NCBI RefSeq assembly: GCF_004210375.1
Contig: NC_134830.1
Coordinates: 67,496,326 to 67,560,325, forward strand
Direction: 5' to 3'
DNA from: Tachypleus tridentatus
Taxonomy: Eukaryota > Arthropoda > Merostomata > Xiphosura > Limulidae
DNA length: 64,000 bases
A model generated the notes under the pieces. The model searched no databases. It was given only the letters and a program-made list of their open reading frames with translations, and was not told the origin of the DNA. The position numbers and the translations under genes are program-made. This document shows, piece after piece, positions 1-14,600 of this stretch (position 1 is its first letter; each line of letters opens with the position of its first letter).

Positions 1-316
1 AATACATCAATCTTTAAGAGTTGTCACACTTAAAATGTCAACAGTATTTTATTGGCACATAAAATTCATCATGTCTATTGGTATTTTGCACATAGAATTC
101 ATATAGAAAAAATATTACTTTGTAAACCTTACCAGCATTATAGGCAGATGCACCTTAACATTAGACAGAAGTACCAATAAATCTTAGAGCTCTGAAGCTA
201 AGTTAGAGTGTATTATTTGTTGGGCTAAGTTTGATATGAAGTAAAACACCTAAACACTAAATATTGCTATAAAGTGTATATAGGACATTGCCTAATTGGT
301 AAAACTTTGGATTTTG

Positions 317-579
317 TTTGTTTTTGAATTTTGTGCAAAGTTACACAAGGGCTATCTGTACCTAATTTAGCAGTGTAAGACCAGAAGGAAAGGTAGCTAG
401 TTATCACCACCCACCACCAACTTTTTGCCTACTCTTTTACCAGTACATAGTGGGATTGACTGTCACATTATAATGCCCTCACAGTTTTTAGGGTGAGCAT
501 GTTGGTGTGACAGGGATTCAAACCTGTGACTCACAGATTGCAAGTCCAGTGCCCTACCCACCTGGCCATGCCAAGCTTC
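317..579 (-). repeat. tRNA-derived SINE, family 1, with target site duplication
   Basis: Read on the minus strand, a tRNA-like head has an A box (tggccaggtggg) and a B box (ggtttgaatcc), then a conserved body ending in a TTTG-rich tail. It is flanked by the 9-bp direct repeat TGGATTTTG at 308-316 and 580-588. Confidence 0.85.
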
Positions 580-3328
580 TGGATTTTGCTTATTTTGTAA
601 TTCTAATGCTTGCTCAAGAATATATAGCATTGACAACTATTTTGTTTCATATTGACTAAATCCAACATCACCTAGTTGAATAAATAACGTAAAACTTATC
701 CAGAGCAACTACTGCTACCATGTAACTAGTCATTGCCATTCATACATAAGAGAGGTTGCAACTTCAAGAAATCACCTGACCTACCATTGAAGGATAGAAT
801 TCATGCACAAGGTGCACCTTTACAGCTATATTTCCATTGACAGCACAGGTGTTATTGTCCACAGAATGATCAAAAATAAATGCAACTAGAATGTGAGCAA
901 CTCAACATTTTTCTTGGCCATGTGTTATGTAAAAACTGTATATATCTAACAAATTTTTTCCAAAATTTTTGATTAAAACACTGGCATATTTAGGTAGGGG
1001 CTCATCCCCAGGGCCCATTCATAATTTTATTCTATATAAAATTACATGGGGTGTAAGGCTCACAAAAACTGTTAGCCCCCGCATTAAAATAAAGTTGAAA
1101 ATGCATGCTATACCTCCATATCACATTACCGATGTTTTTATATTATTTTTCAATAGTATGTTACATAACCATATGAATTTTTCACCATGCTTAAAAAAAT
1201 TACAGACAATAAGATATAAAATTTACATTGAAAATACTAGTTCTATGATATTGCTGCATATTATATAGCAAATAAACTTCATTATTTATCCTAATTTGTT
1301 GCCGTAAAATGAGCTTAATGCTGTAGTTACAATTTTATTCATTCTCACAAATAAGATATAAGTAGCATGTTAATATTTCATGTTACAATGTTCCATTTAT
1401 GAACTAGCACTGATATTCTGCCTAGGACTTCTATAACAAATTGTTTTCCCATGAAGTACACTGTTAACAGTACCAGAATTTGCTAACTATATAATAATTG
1501 TGTAAAAATTAGAAATTATTTTATATGACAAATTGTTAAGATCAGGATGGTTGTCATTTTGTGACAGAATCATAACATTAAAGTACTTACAATGGACATT
1601 TATATAGCTAGATGATTTTACAATATAACTATTGTGATAATTTCCAATATATTGTACTTATACATGTCTATTTGCTTAACTGTTCAAATTCTCTCATGAC
1701 ATATAACAAAACAGTTGAAATTTTGCTTAGTCCCCCTCCATCAAGTTTATGAACAACAACCACAAATTTTAAAGAATGCTTTTTGTGTGTGTAGGGGAAG
1801 GGGGTTATGACCTGCTGAAATTTGCAGTTGAGAAATATTGTAGCACATTTGGATCATGTAAAATTAACTAGGTGAAAGCTCAGTTACTGAGTATAAAAAT
1901 TATTTTCTCCTACTTAGCATAGCTTGCCATATTAAAGTTAATTAATGGATAAATTTTTATGGTACTTTAGTACTACCTCTTCAGACCTTTAAGAACATTA
2001 AAAAATTAAATAAAACAATATAGTGTAATGTAGTTGAAAGACTAATTACAGTTGATATTTTTAAACTTAGATCAACAAACAGATTTTTAACTATTAAATG
2101 TTTTGTTTTCAATTTTTTTAAAAAACATTTGGTTTGTATTACCTCATCTAGAATATTACAAAGTTGAGCCATCACATGTACTTCACACATGTTTGTATTA
2201 CAAAAATGCTTATCACAAATTACAACTTTCACATGAAAGGAACTTAAACGAGTTCTCTAACTAGCATGTGAGAATGATATACCTGTTGGTGGGTTTATAA
2301 CATACTCAAAAATTATCATTATGGTAAAAACAATACCACATTCAGTATTTTTAATGTCCAAGAAACAAGAATATTTGTGTGGGTCTTTAAATATTAAAGT
2401 AATAATTTCCAGAATATGTAAATTATCATCACATACTCTACTTCAAGTGTAAAAGAACTAAGATTATTGATTAAAATTAATGTTCAATTGCAAAAACAGA
2501 TATCAATTTAATACAAATATAATTTATCAGATATCTCAAAACTTAATGTTCAAATTGCACTGTTTATTGCACTTCTCTAACAATATTTCCACATCAAATA
2601 AAAGGACATGTATATTAATCAACTTCATGCATGTAATTTGTTCTCATTTTAAAAATGAGCACTAAAAAATATGTTATTTAAAAGGATTAAATTATTTTTT
2701 CCCCCATATAGATTCAACAGCTAAGCATCCTAAGATTCATATAATTTTTACACGAGGGGGGGAAGGCAAAACTCTCCACAGAATTAACGTTTTTGATCTT
2801 GTGCTTTGTAAATAGTTGCATCATTTATGACACTTGTAAATTAGTTAAAAAAGATATACTTACACACTGTCTATTATTCAAACTATATACATTTTGGATA
2901 AACATTTCTAACAACAAAGTACAGAGCTTTAAATGGCTGCAATACAGGAAGGACTTTCATTTTAAAAAATTTCACCTTCTGCAAAATTCAATATTAAAAT
3001 CAATATTAACAGTTTTATTAATTATGGCAACATATTAAGATAACTTTTATAGTACATTTTAGTCTTTAACACAGAAAAATAAAACTTCACTGTTTTAATA
3101 TGAATGTAGGAATCTTCTTGCTTTACTTATCCTCTGAAGTTATATATTCTTTTAGGTAACATGTAGACATCTTAAATCAGATCAATTCTTTACATACACT
3201 TAACTGTTCTTTAATTTGACAGGCACAACATTCAGTATACTTCAATTCCTGTAAGGTAAAATGAATGTTTGTAAAATTAACTGTAGAAATACCAGAGATT
3301 TCCATCAGTTGAACAAACAACTAAGAGA

Positions 3329-3345
3329 CCCCCCCCCCCCCCCCC
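3329..3345. repeat. poly(C) homopolymer run
   Basis: Seventeen consecutive C, striking in such AT-rich DNA. Length is likely unstable and prone to assembly error. Confidence 0.9.
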
Positions 3346-6300
3346 TAAAAAATATTTAAACTGAATTTGTCAGGGGGTTTTCTGTTATAGCTTGTAAAAC
3401 CTAATAACAGAACATTCCTGATGTTCAACTTATTTTTATCTCCTTCTGCTACACAAAGTTTACCTTTACTTGGATAACATAGGACTTTCTAATATCCTAA
3501 CCTTGTTTTAGATACAGAGATAATTTGAAAGAACTGACAGTATGCAAAAGTATGTAAATGTCACGATAGCATCTACCTACAATCTATTAGCCATATGTCT
3601 GTAATATGGTTGAACAAAGTATGATAATATTCAGGCACTACATTTCAATGAGCCAAGTTATTAAACACTGCTTATCAAGATAATGAAAGTTAACAATGTA
3701 CATTCAGGAATCACTGAATGAGAGAAGCTCTTAGTAGAATAGCATTCTACTAAATCAAGAGAGTTTGATTTACTACCATTAAACAAGTACAACATAAAAA
3801 ATATATACACACACACTAACCACACTGACTTTCTGTATACAACAGACTTACATTTTACTAAAAGCTGGCCATATTTTGTGTAAATATTTATGTAATAAAT
3901 TCAAAATTACAGTGACCATTCCTTCTCCAATATGAGGTCATCAGTTATGTCTGACATGAAAAGTAAATATTCAACATTATTTACATAGCTGGATAAAAAG
4001 TAACTTTTTACTAATTACCATATTTTGATTAGAAGTTAATGTATGCAATATATCATACTATCAAATGTGAAGCTTACACAGGTTCAATTAAAACTATTTT
4101 AATTTGGCCCTAATTTTAATAGTTCACCACTGACATCACTGGTTATGTGGAAAGTGTTAAAAAATTATGATTTTGAGAAATGCCCTTCTAAGAGCAGTCT
4201 CGATTTCTGTTGCAATTAACTTTTTTCAGTGATTTTATGTTTAAATCCACATGCAATGCAACAGTACTACTATACAAATTTTTAGAACAAATATGACAAT
4301 GTCTAAGCATAAATACTTTGATACATTGGAACACTTTCAAAGCAGTTTTTGACTTACAACTCTTCAAATACTGTTTAAAAACATACTAGGAATGAAGAAC
4401 AAATTAAACTATATTATACACAAAAGTTTGCAACCACAAACTGTTTACACTGCACAAGTTTCTTTTACATGAAGTTTTAAAACCAAGAAAAATAAAATGA
4501 ATGTGCATTAGACCCAAGTGATTACCTTATTTAAATATGAGCATCACTTATTGTCACATAAATTGTAATTAAATCAATTAAGGTCACAAAAGTAATTAAT
4601 TTAGTTTCCAATTATTCCAGTTATCCAATTAAATGAATTATCACCATTATGGTTTAAATTACTTTTGATTAATTCAAGATTGTTCAACTTTACAATTCAC
4701 AAAAAATCAATAATAAAATCGGCATTTTTCAATTATTACTATTTTAAAATTATTATAACTCTCCAAATAACTGAAATATCACCTATTGCTATTTCCGTTA
4801 GAACAACTCGGGCAACAGTATGCACATATTCAGCTTGCATAAAATCATGAATGAGAGGGCATGGCCTAGTTTCAGTAATACCTGTTATGTTTAACCTTAA
4901 TGTCTAAATAATGGTGCATGCTTAACTCTATATTCCTTACTTATTGTTACTGCAAATGTAACAAGTGTTACTCTGAGTAACTTTTAATAATCATGCAGCC
5001 TTTAATGGTTTGCATGTCACTTATAATTAAGAGCAACCATTATTAGTTATAATTTTTATTGAAGATTTTTAGCAACTTTTCTGTTAGTAGTTATTCCACA
5101 ATTGTGACAAAAATACTATTATAAAAAGAGTTACAAATCAAACCTCTTTACTTTCCAAAAACCTTTTGATTGATGAATAACTTATTCATTTAATTGTCTG
5201 TAATATAGATATGGACTAACAAGTGTAAAGATACATAACACCTGAGTAATTAACATATTTAAACCTGACTCCGGTTTAATACAACTAGCTCTAGCTAGAT
5301 AAAGAGCACTAGAAATGAACAAGTCTTGCTGCCACAAGATGCTGTTTAATTATTACCTCGTATGGTAAGCTTTACATTAATTTATTGATTTATATACACA
5401 TGGGTTTCTACAGATTCTTTCAGCCTGGAAAGATATAATATGGAATAACAAATATGACGAAATGCCACAACATTTTTCACATACCTAAAACAATTTAGGT
5501 TACTACACAGGAAAGTAAAATTGACTCAAAACCCCCTAGAAAATGTTAATCTCATGCTGAATGGCTCTCAAATAAAATTATTACAATCCAAGACCAGAAG
5601 GCAGATGTCCAGAACTAACTGCAAAAAATAGATAGATATGTACTTGCAATAAGTAATAGTTTAGTCACAATAATGAAAACATATAGATAAGCTAGTAGAA
5701 TTTCAGTTTTGGTTATTTCATTTCTCATGGCTACTACCCATGAGCTAATACAACAACCCCCCTCTTTTACATCCATGAATATTTAGTCTTACTCCTTTAA
5801 CTTTATCCACATTAAATTTAACTTTTCATTGATGTATTTACATCAAATCCTTACTCAGATTTCTTAATGCCAACAGCTTCCAAATTCCCCCACATAAAGA
5901 TATTCCAAGTTAATACATTTTGATTGAAAAGTTAGCTTCAATTGTAATAATTAAATACAAATGTTAGATTTCAGGCTTAAAAACTTTACTTTATATAGTA
6001 CACTGAAATAACTTGTAAATATTTTTTGTTCTTCTACACAACAAAAAGTGGCACAGTTTAACAAGAAAATTACAGAAGTAGAAGTTACATTTCACAACAC
6101 ACAAATCCAGGTGAAATTTCACTTTTAACAGAAATCAAAACCAGCCAACGACTAGATAAAACATTAGGTTATTTCCAGTTTTTCTACAGGTTATTAAAGT
6201 CAGCTTTATGTTAATGCTGTACTTTTTGGTAATTACAAATTCCATTTTTTCTTTAGAGCATACAGATTTTAAAAGTATAATTACCATAATTATTGCTTAC

Positions 6301-6885
6301 ATATTTCCTTTAAAGCTTTAAAAGGTAATCAGAATAATTTGCTTTCTCCAACTTTTCTTAAAACATGTATAAAAATAAAGTTATTACTTTGTATAAACAT
6401 TCCTGTGGCTTCACAATATTTTGAATATTTTTATTAACAAAAAAAATTCCTTAAAAGTTAATTTCCAAAAATCAACTAATACAAAATGTATTCTTAGCTC
6501 TAACACACAAATTTAAAATACAATTAAGTGATAAATTTATTTACTAGTGTGTACATATGCTTACACTGATCTATTCCTCCTTTAAATATACATAATTAAG
6601 GCTACTTTTGCTACTAATAATATATTTAAAGTAATGGATGTTTTTATAATAAGCATAACTTAAATATCTATTTATCTTTTTTTGTATTTCACTTAACAAC
6701 ATCTAACTCTGCAAATATAATAATATTGGATCTACATGATTAACTTAATGCACAAATCTGCTCAAATCACTAGAAACTCAAATGAGTTATTCATTTATAA
6801 GAATGAACATACATGAAATACTAACTACAAGTAACAATATGGAAAAGCTGTAGGGAGGTGGGTGACAAAAAGGAAGGCTCTAGGG

Positions 6886-7042
6886 CAGGGGTTCCCAACC
6901 TTTTGGCACTCACAACATGAAAATGTAATTGATGAAATAAAATTAATGTTATCCCAAGCTACTTCTAACAAGGCTACGCGACTCCCCTGCCAAGGCTTTG
7001 CGACTCCCTGGGGGGTAGCGACCCACCGGTTGGGAACCCCTG
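6886..7042. mobile_element. hAT-type MITE with terminal inverted repeats and 8-bp target duplication
   Basis: 157-bp element beginning CAGGGGTTCCCAACC and ending with its reverse complement. The flanks 6878-6885 (ctctaggg) and 7043-7050 (ttctaggg) agree at 7 of 8 bases, the target size expected for hAT transposition. Two overlapping ORFs across it are artefacts of the element. Confidence 0.85.
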
Positions 7043-7914
7043 TTCTAGGGGAATGGGTGATAACTAAATTTTTTAAGACAGAGTGAAGTAATAAATGATA
7101 CAAGAGACAGAAACATACAATACTTACAAAAAGCATTAATCAGTATCTCAACTCCTGTGCCCACAAGTATGCTAACTATCCATCCATGTGGAGATATTCA
7201 ATAAAGAACAAAGACACAGTTGGCAGGAAAAACTTTGTTTACCTCAAGGTAAAGTATGCAACTTTGATTCTCTGGGAACAAACTCATTCTGCCAAGTTAA
7301 ATGTTGATCTAATAATTGTTATTATTTCTGCATTTGGAGATTTATCACCTTTAATAACAAGAAAAATTGGCCACATTAAATGATAAAAAATGCTTGGTCA
7401 GCATTAAAAGCTACTACGACAGATAAAACTTAAGTTTTCCTAAAATACTTGTTTGTGCACATCTGCAGCCAAGATACGTGAACGTGACCAAAGTAATACA
7501 TCTAATCACGACCAACAGAGTGATGCTTTTTGCAAGTACTGTACGACACTTCAAACAAAATAGAATAAAATCATTATCAGGAATTTATGTAGTTTTTTAA
7601 AAATAAGTACTAGATATTGTTCATGTTGTTAAATGATTCTTTAAATAAACAAAAATGAAGACATAAAAAAGGGTAAATATTTAGTATCAATCTCTTCTTT
7701 AATTGTGTTTGTCAGTATATACTACTAGTTTATTTTGACAACACCCAAAAGCTATTTTAGTAACAACCATTTCTGTCAAGTGCACCATGTTAGTGGTAAC
7801 TTGATGTGACTGTTAAGCTGCATATTGTCATACAACTACAACTTGGTTCATTTACACTGTCCACAATTTTGTATGAGTAATCTGACCAGAGGATAAATAG
7901 TAACAGACAGTTAA

Positions 7915-7920
7915 TTTATT
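7915..7920 (-). promoter_or_regulatory. candidate poly(A) signal AATAAA for the NOSTRIN-like gene
   Basis: First AATAAA on the minus strand after the stop codon, about 600 nt downstream. In such AT-rich DNA the hexamer is common by chance and no cleavage evidence is visible, so a longer 3' UTR remains possible. Confidence 0.3.
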
Positions 7921-8519
7921 CATCAGTGCCAGTAGGGATGTGCTAATGTAAAAACTTAAAACTGTACATATAAATATCAATATATTCATGAACATTCATT
8001 TACAGTCAAATAAATGACATCTTTTCATAACTTTACTTTTGTAAAGATACTGAATATGGAACCATATCAACCTCACATCATGCTTTGTACCATAATTCTC
8101 ATAATGCTACACACCCTGATGTAAAAAATATATATACTCTTCATTTATATAAATAATGCATATTTTGAAATCAGTTGGAAGTTGTGACATTTTGGTGTGT
8201 GCTGAAAGCTCTTTTAGGCATGTTTTGTAAAATATCTAATTCTTCAAAATAATAACAAATTAACAGTTAATAACACTACAACAATTCTAATAATTATATG
8301 AAATCTCATATGCAATTTAACTGAAATAGTATTCAACCTTTCCAACAAAATCAATTGAGAACATGATTACATTTAGAATAATAATTCAAAATATATAACT
8401 TTCCCTAAATATACTTGACCTAACAGTAACATTTCCACCTGATCTGTGATTACTAACAATCATCTTCCAATATAATAAAATAGGGCTTGAATAAATGAAA
8501 ACTACAGGAACCTAAACTG

Positions 8520-8623
8520 CTACAGTTCTTTTATGTAGGTTGAAGGGAAAAGACCAACAAGTCCATCTAGTTCTCCCTTCCACCAGTTCACATCAGTCTT
8601 CTCTAAAATTGTTATAAGGTCAC
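8520..8623 (-). CDS. NOSTRIN: NOSTRIN-like coding exon 14, end of SH3 and stop
   Basis: Completes G499 and encodes residues 500-532: DLITILEK, then NWWKGELDGLVGLFPSTYIK and a TAG stop (8522-8520). It carries the WW pair, the Gly before the last strands and the P-S-x-Y ligand-binding set. The protein ends four residues after the SH3 tyrosine, as in vertebrate homologues. Confidence 0.93.
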
Positions 8624-11600
8624 CTGCAAGTAAAAATATTCGTTTATTGAAGTTTTAATTCAGAGTGACTAATCAAAATAATTACTTCACTGTAAATACA
8701 AAAAATACAATAAAACACAAAATTCAAATGTAATCTCTCAAAATTTGGTGGTACCACCTTTCTTTCAGTGGCATAACATGGTATGAATGTCTAACTTTAA
8801 AAATAAGTCAATTTTTAAAAAGTGCTATAATTATCCTTAACTGATGATCAAAACATGTTAAGGACATGATTAAGAACTAAAGCTTACACAATGGACTATC
8901 TGTACTCTGTTTGCATTGAGATGGGTGTCAAAATCTGGCTTCCAGCACTTCAAATCTGCAGACGTACTGTTGTGCCACTGGGGGGCAAAATTAAGTTAAA
9001 CTAAAAGTATCTTTCTCATTCAAGATATTATAATTAAGTTACACTGTATGAAATATATATCATTTTCCCTATAGATATGGTATTGTTAGCTCATCAAAAA
9101 ACTAAGATCAGAATAAATTTAACAAACAAATGCTTGGATATATAAAGTTTAAACTTACCTCTATATTTTTTAAATACTGAGTTAGATAATTTTATTGTAT
9201 AATCACTAAAAGTTGTTTTAGTTTTAATAATGGATTATCCATAATTCAGCTACACATATTTCAAAAATAATATTCATTTTTATCTATCACATAATTAGTA
9301 TTTCGTTTATAACGATGAACATTTTTTGTTTGGATAAGACTCTCGCATTTCAATTACTATAGAGAAATCTACAGTCATGGTTATAAACATTTTAAACATA
9401 ATATCATGTGACCTGTTTTCAATGCAAGTATTTACTTGCATTGTTTGGTCGTCTGAAGTTAAGCACAAAGCTACACAAAGGGCTACAAAAGTCCTCTTCT
9501 CTCCATGGGTATTGAAACCCAGTTTCTAGCATAAGTCCATACACACACTACTACTACTAAACACTGGGGTCTTCACTTATATGAATACAAACATTTGTAC
9601 ATGGAGGAGGAAAAACATTTTCAGATTCAGGGTACATGACTTACTATATAACATATATAAATTTCAAGACAATGAAATCATCACAGTCCTGCATCATTTT
9701 TTACCCCTTACCTGTATGTATTGTAAGCTCATCATTTTGAATAGCTTGATAAGAGTATAAAGCTTGACATTGCCCAATGGAACAGTTGTTAGTTGATTGT
9801 ATAGACTGAATGTTGTTCTGCACCTCAGATATGTGGTTGAAGACAGCTTCTAACATTAAATATAAAAAATGTATGCAACTAGATTATGATTCTAGTTATA
9901 AAAAAAAAAAAACCTTCCTAATACATGCACATGACTAAATTAATTTATCTTCTTGATTAATGTATTTGTATTAGTCCTATATTTGTCTTGTAAGCTTAAA
10001 GCTTGTTACATGAAAATACAACATTATGAATTATAATTACAAAAAATACAACTTTTAATTTTAGTTTCATGATAAAAACTTTTGTGAGAATTATGAGCAT
10101 TACACATTATACTGTTTAATAAAAAAGTGCTAAAATAAACAGCATTTTTGACTTTACACACATACACACGTAAGTGATTTTACAACCTGGCTTTTTTATT
10201 TTAGCAGAGAAAAATCTATACAACATCATAAACAAGTTATATGTCCATTTTTATGCTTAATCAATATATTGAATCTATTATTTTTTAACTTTTTGTTTCT
10301 ACTGCTTCGCTTGAGACAACCAAACCCCAATATTTGCTTTCACCACTCTCAGCCCAGATAACCCATTTTAGTTAGTATTTTTTGAAACTTTAAAACCTAG
10401 TCATACATAGAAAGTGTTACTTTAATGCATTATTATCTTACAATTAATCTGTTCTACTATTCACATTAAAAAATAGTTTAATATCACTACAAAATATCTC
10501 AATTAAAGAATTACTAAACTGTTCCAAGAAAGTTCAATGATTAAATTACTGGGAAATGTAATGACAAAGTGTTACAGCATTTTTGAACACAAGTAAAATA
10601 CTGCTTTTCTAGAGCTTACGCTTCAAAAACTATTACTGTTTTTATATTTACCATCAAAGTTGCCTTCAATTACAGAAGTACCATCACCTACACCTCTGTC
10701 TGCTTCTCCAAAGTCATTATTTGAAGACCAGCTACTACTGGAGGAGAGTCCTTGGTCTGATCTTCCTGAAAATAACTCTGTTATTCCGCCATCTGGCAGT
10801 GTCAGCACCGAGTGAACTGAACCCTGTGGCAATCAAAGAAAAAAAAACTGATAAACTTAAGTTTTTAACAATTTAGCATAAATGTTCTAATTCTACTGTT
10901 ATTGGAATGAAAAAGCAACTGTATTTGGTGTATCCAATTACTAATTTGTTTTTCATATACTTAGATAAATTTCACTTCAGCCATTAAGACTTTTGTAAGT
11001 TTAAGATTTAGTGATTGCAAATGTAATGGTACTTATTGAGATTTCCTTTTACAAAACATTGTGTGTAGACTAACTTCACATAACACTGAATAACAAAAAT
11101 AATTTATGGAGGGGTCCTTGAAAATCTCTTAAACTGTAGAATACACAATAATGGGTATGTAAAGTGTAGCATGATTTTCCTGTTGAATTTTTCTTTAGCA
11201 AATCAGAAAGTTAATTAGCATGTGACAGGTTATGTAATCATTATATATGTAAAAATGGCTGGTCTGGGTTGAGGAATTTTTTTTATGTAGAGGAACGAAC
11301 AACGTTTCGACCTTCTTCGGTCATCGTCAGGTTCACAAAGAAAGAAAGAGGTAGTTGGCCGATAGCTGACCACATGTTTGAAAGGGGTTGTGTAATTGAG
11401 CATAGGGATGTAGAGGGCATGCTTAGATGATTGATTATATTTATCAATATAGGTATAAAGGTGTTCTTTTGTATTGGTTTATTTTGTGCTTGAGTCGTTG
11501 TATAATTAAGGCTTCTTTAATTTTGCATTTGTTTATTTGGGTGTTTTTATGGTTATGTTGTGTTTATTTGTTTTGCAGTGTTCGAAAACGTGTGAAGGTG

Positions 11601-14600
11601 ACTTTTTGTGTTCTTTGAATCTTTTAACAGATCATCAGTATTACTGTAGTTTTTTTATGATTTATCTTGGATGTGCCTCCAATTTATTGTAACCTATTAT
11701 AATTTGAAATTGTTAGAAATTTTAATTTAGAAGTTAGTTAAATGTTGATATACATCAAATTTACGATATTTGTCAACAAGATTGATAGTTTTCTTTCTTA
11801 ACACAATTATTTTAATGTACAAACAATAATAAAGTACATCATAACAGTTATTACATATAATGATATGTACACAAAAGTTTTACAAACTTACAAACAAAAT
11901 TGAGTCTTCTATCTGGTCTGGAATTGAATATTTTATTGAAGGTTCACAATAATTGTATTAATTTTGAGTTCATATTGGCATAATTCACTGATTACACCCA
12001 AGTTTTTCAGAGCTGAAGTTATATAATGTTTTAACAAAAATACTAATGTATGATATTAATCTGCTGACGTTAAGTGGTATGTAATGTTCAAAATCTATAA
12101 ACATACCTGGTCAAGTATCTGTATTTTCTCAATTAATAAACATTTATCACAGTTATAGCTTCCATGGCTTATAGAATAGTAACTATAGTAAACCAACAAT
12201 ATATACTGTCTCCTACACATCAATTTATAAACTTTAGGTAAGGTTCTTGAAATTTCAGTTGGCAGCAATACTTGACAATATGCTAGTACTTTTGTAAAAC
12301 ATATATTGCCAATTCTTGCACTCAAGAATCTTCTTCAAATTTAGAGAATAAGTGGGAATTTCATGATACACATTAACGATACAAGTTAATACATTTCTAA
12401 ATATTATTTTTAACTAAAACAAACATTGATATTAAAATAAATACGTAACAGTAAATGTGTTACACTATAAATGTTCTACTTGGAAAAGTAATGCTATATT
12501 AAGTATTTCACTTACTTGTTTATCACTGTACTGCTTCATATGTGCAGTTAATGGATGTGCTGGTCTACTTCTGCCATTGAGGTCAGCAAGGGCACATTCC
12601 ACTTTGTGACGTGTGGCTTCCAAATAAGCTAATGTTGTATGAAGCTGTGTAATAATATTCACATTAATAAATAAGAAATACAAAGTACTAAGTCTTTAAA
12701 AGTTAAAATTGTAACTAAAAAGTTCATAGTTTCGAGATGTACATTTTTAATCACTGCTATAGCCTCTCAAAACATTACTACTGTACATTATATACTTTGA
12801 CAAATGTCAACATACAAGGTACTTTCATACTGACTATAAAGGTTGAGTTAAAAAATTTAAAATACTAAGTTTCCTTACACAACTTCGTGTTAGTAACAGA
12901 AGGAAAATTACAAGCCACTTGATCACAAGCAATAATCTACTCACTTGATGAAGTTTCTGTGTCACATCTTGTTGTGCATCCTCATTACCAAAATTAGGAG
13001 TTTCACTGAATGCTCGTCCTAGATTTTGTACTCCTATAAAAATAAGATATTAAATCATTCTTAAGAAAATTATATTAACTATTCAAAATGTATTATGACA
13101 ATTGGACATAACAAAAATAGTCCAACAGTGATGCAACAGGCTTGTTGCTAAGTACAAAGGAACATTGAAGATTTAAAATATTTCTTTATAAAATTAAGAA
13201 CTTAAAACATAAACATTAAAATTTGAATTGTCAACTACGTTGTGATGCCATGTGACAGGTGGATCTGACAAGCAGATCTCATTTTATAGTACATGCTTCC
13301 ATAAACACAAGATTGAAAAGTATATGAATTATGCTTTGCTCGAGTAATATCTATAAGTATTATACATTAAATGTGTATTTCTCAGAGAGGTGGTAAATAA
13401 ATCAGAGAAGGGGAAAAGCAGAGCATGACATACTTCTCATACTACAAGTTTTTAAAACATTTCCTTACACAATTAACTTAAAAACCTTAAATAGCATTAA
13501 AAACTGATTTATCAACTACGTTTTGATGCCTAGTTTATTCATACATATGATAAAAAAATAGTTTAAATTTTGAATGCAATTCTGCAAAAGGTTGTGACGT
13601 GTGCACTTTGACCTACTCATTGTGAATAAGTTAAAACAGTTCATCGGTAATTTGCTTTTCCTGTAATTATTACTCATCTCTACCTTTATTCTTGTTTGAA
13701 ACTTGTATATTAAATATGTAAAACCTCAGTATGTTATCTTTCTTTTAAATGGCTTTAAGAAAATGTTTAATTATTATAGATTTAATCATCAAATATCTGT
13801 TTCTTCACTTAAAAACAAAATTTTTCTTTTTCATTTACCTTCTATTCCTTTTCTTTCCATCTCAATGTCATGATTCAACATATAAAAAAACTTCTGTAGA
13901 GATTCTTTTCTTCTCTCTGCATTCATGAAATTCTTCATATTTTCTGACTAAAAAATAAAGTAATAGCATAAAAACAAGATACGTAAAACAATCTAAAATT
14001 TAGTATCAATCATGTTAATGATGTAACAGTTTAAATCTCTATTCTTTTACTCTGTCTATTTTGTTTGTATTTTGCTGTATGGCTTCAGATTAATTTTTTA
14101 TACCAGTGTAAAGTAGTTGAATAGAAGAGTATATTCTATCTGGCTATCTTCATGTTCAGACTTCTACAATTAAAGATAGTAGTAACCATTTAGATCCAGT
14201 AAAAATGAGTGAAAAATAAAAACTAAAAGTATGGAGTGCAGCAATAGTGATAACAAACTTAATAAGGGTTGTACTTATGAGTGTAAAACAAGTGGGTCTG
14301 ATAAATTAGTATTTGAAATAATTTATAGTTGTGCAAAGTTAGAGCCTTCCAAGTGAGCCCAAGAATAAATTACTAGATTTTCCTTCATGGATGGTTTGAA
14401 ATAAATGAAAAAGTTGGACTTCAATTAACAAAATGCAACAGATCATATCAGACTGTTTATGTATGTTTACATAATGACATTGTGAAACTTCTTCAAAGAT
14501 GTGACTTTTGGTTCCATGACAGAGGAGTGTGTAATCTGGGACTTCAAAGAAAGCTAGTCATTTATATAAAATATGTATGAAGACAATGTTGAGATGTCTT

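Larger units (their letters stand above)
1..8519. other. downstream flank and 3' UTR of the NOSTRIN-like gene; no other gene seen
   Basis: Apart from the SINE, the MITE and a run of 17 C at 3329-3345, this AT-rich stretch shows only short unrelated ORFs with no recognisable domain. The proximal few hundred bases below 8519 should be 3' UTR. Confidence 0.6.

Noticed and set aside
511..577. tRNA-like fold with A and B boxes (also at 61010-61065)
   Set aside because: Not tRNA genes: each is the head of a SINE, with a conserved non-tRNA body, tail and target duplication.
12095..12325. Minus-strand ORF ending in ILDQ with a gtatgt donor, a possible extra exon between exons 11 and 12
   Set aside because: Exons 11 and 12 already join in phase 0, no convincing acceptor precedes it, and the peptide has no NOSTRIN similarity. 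An optional exon cannot be excluded.
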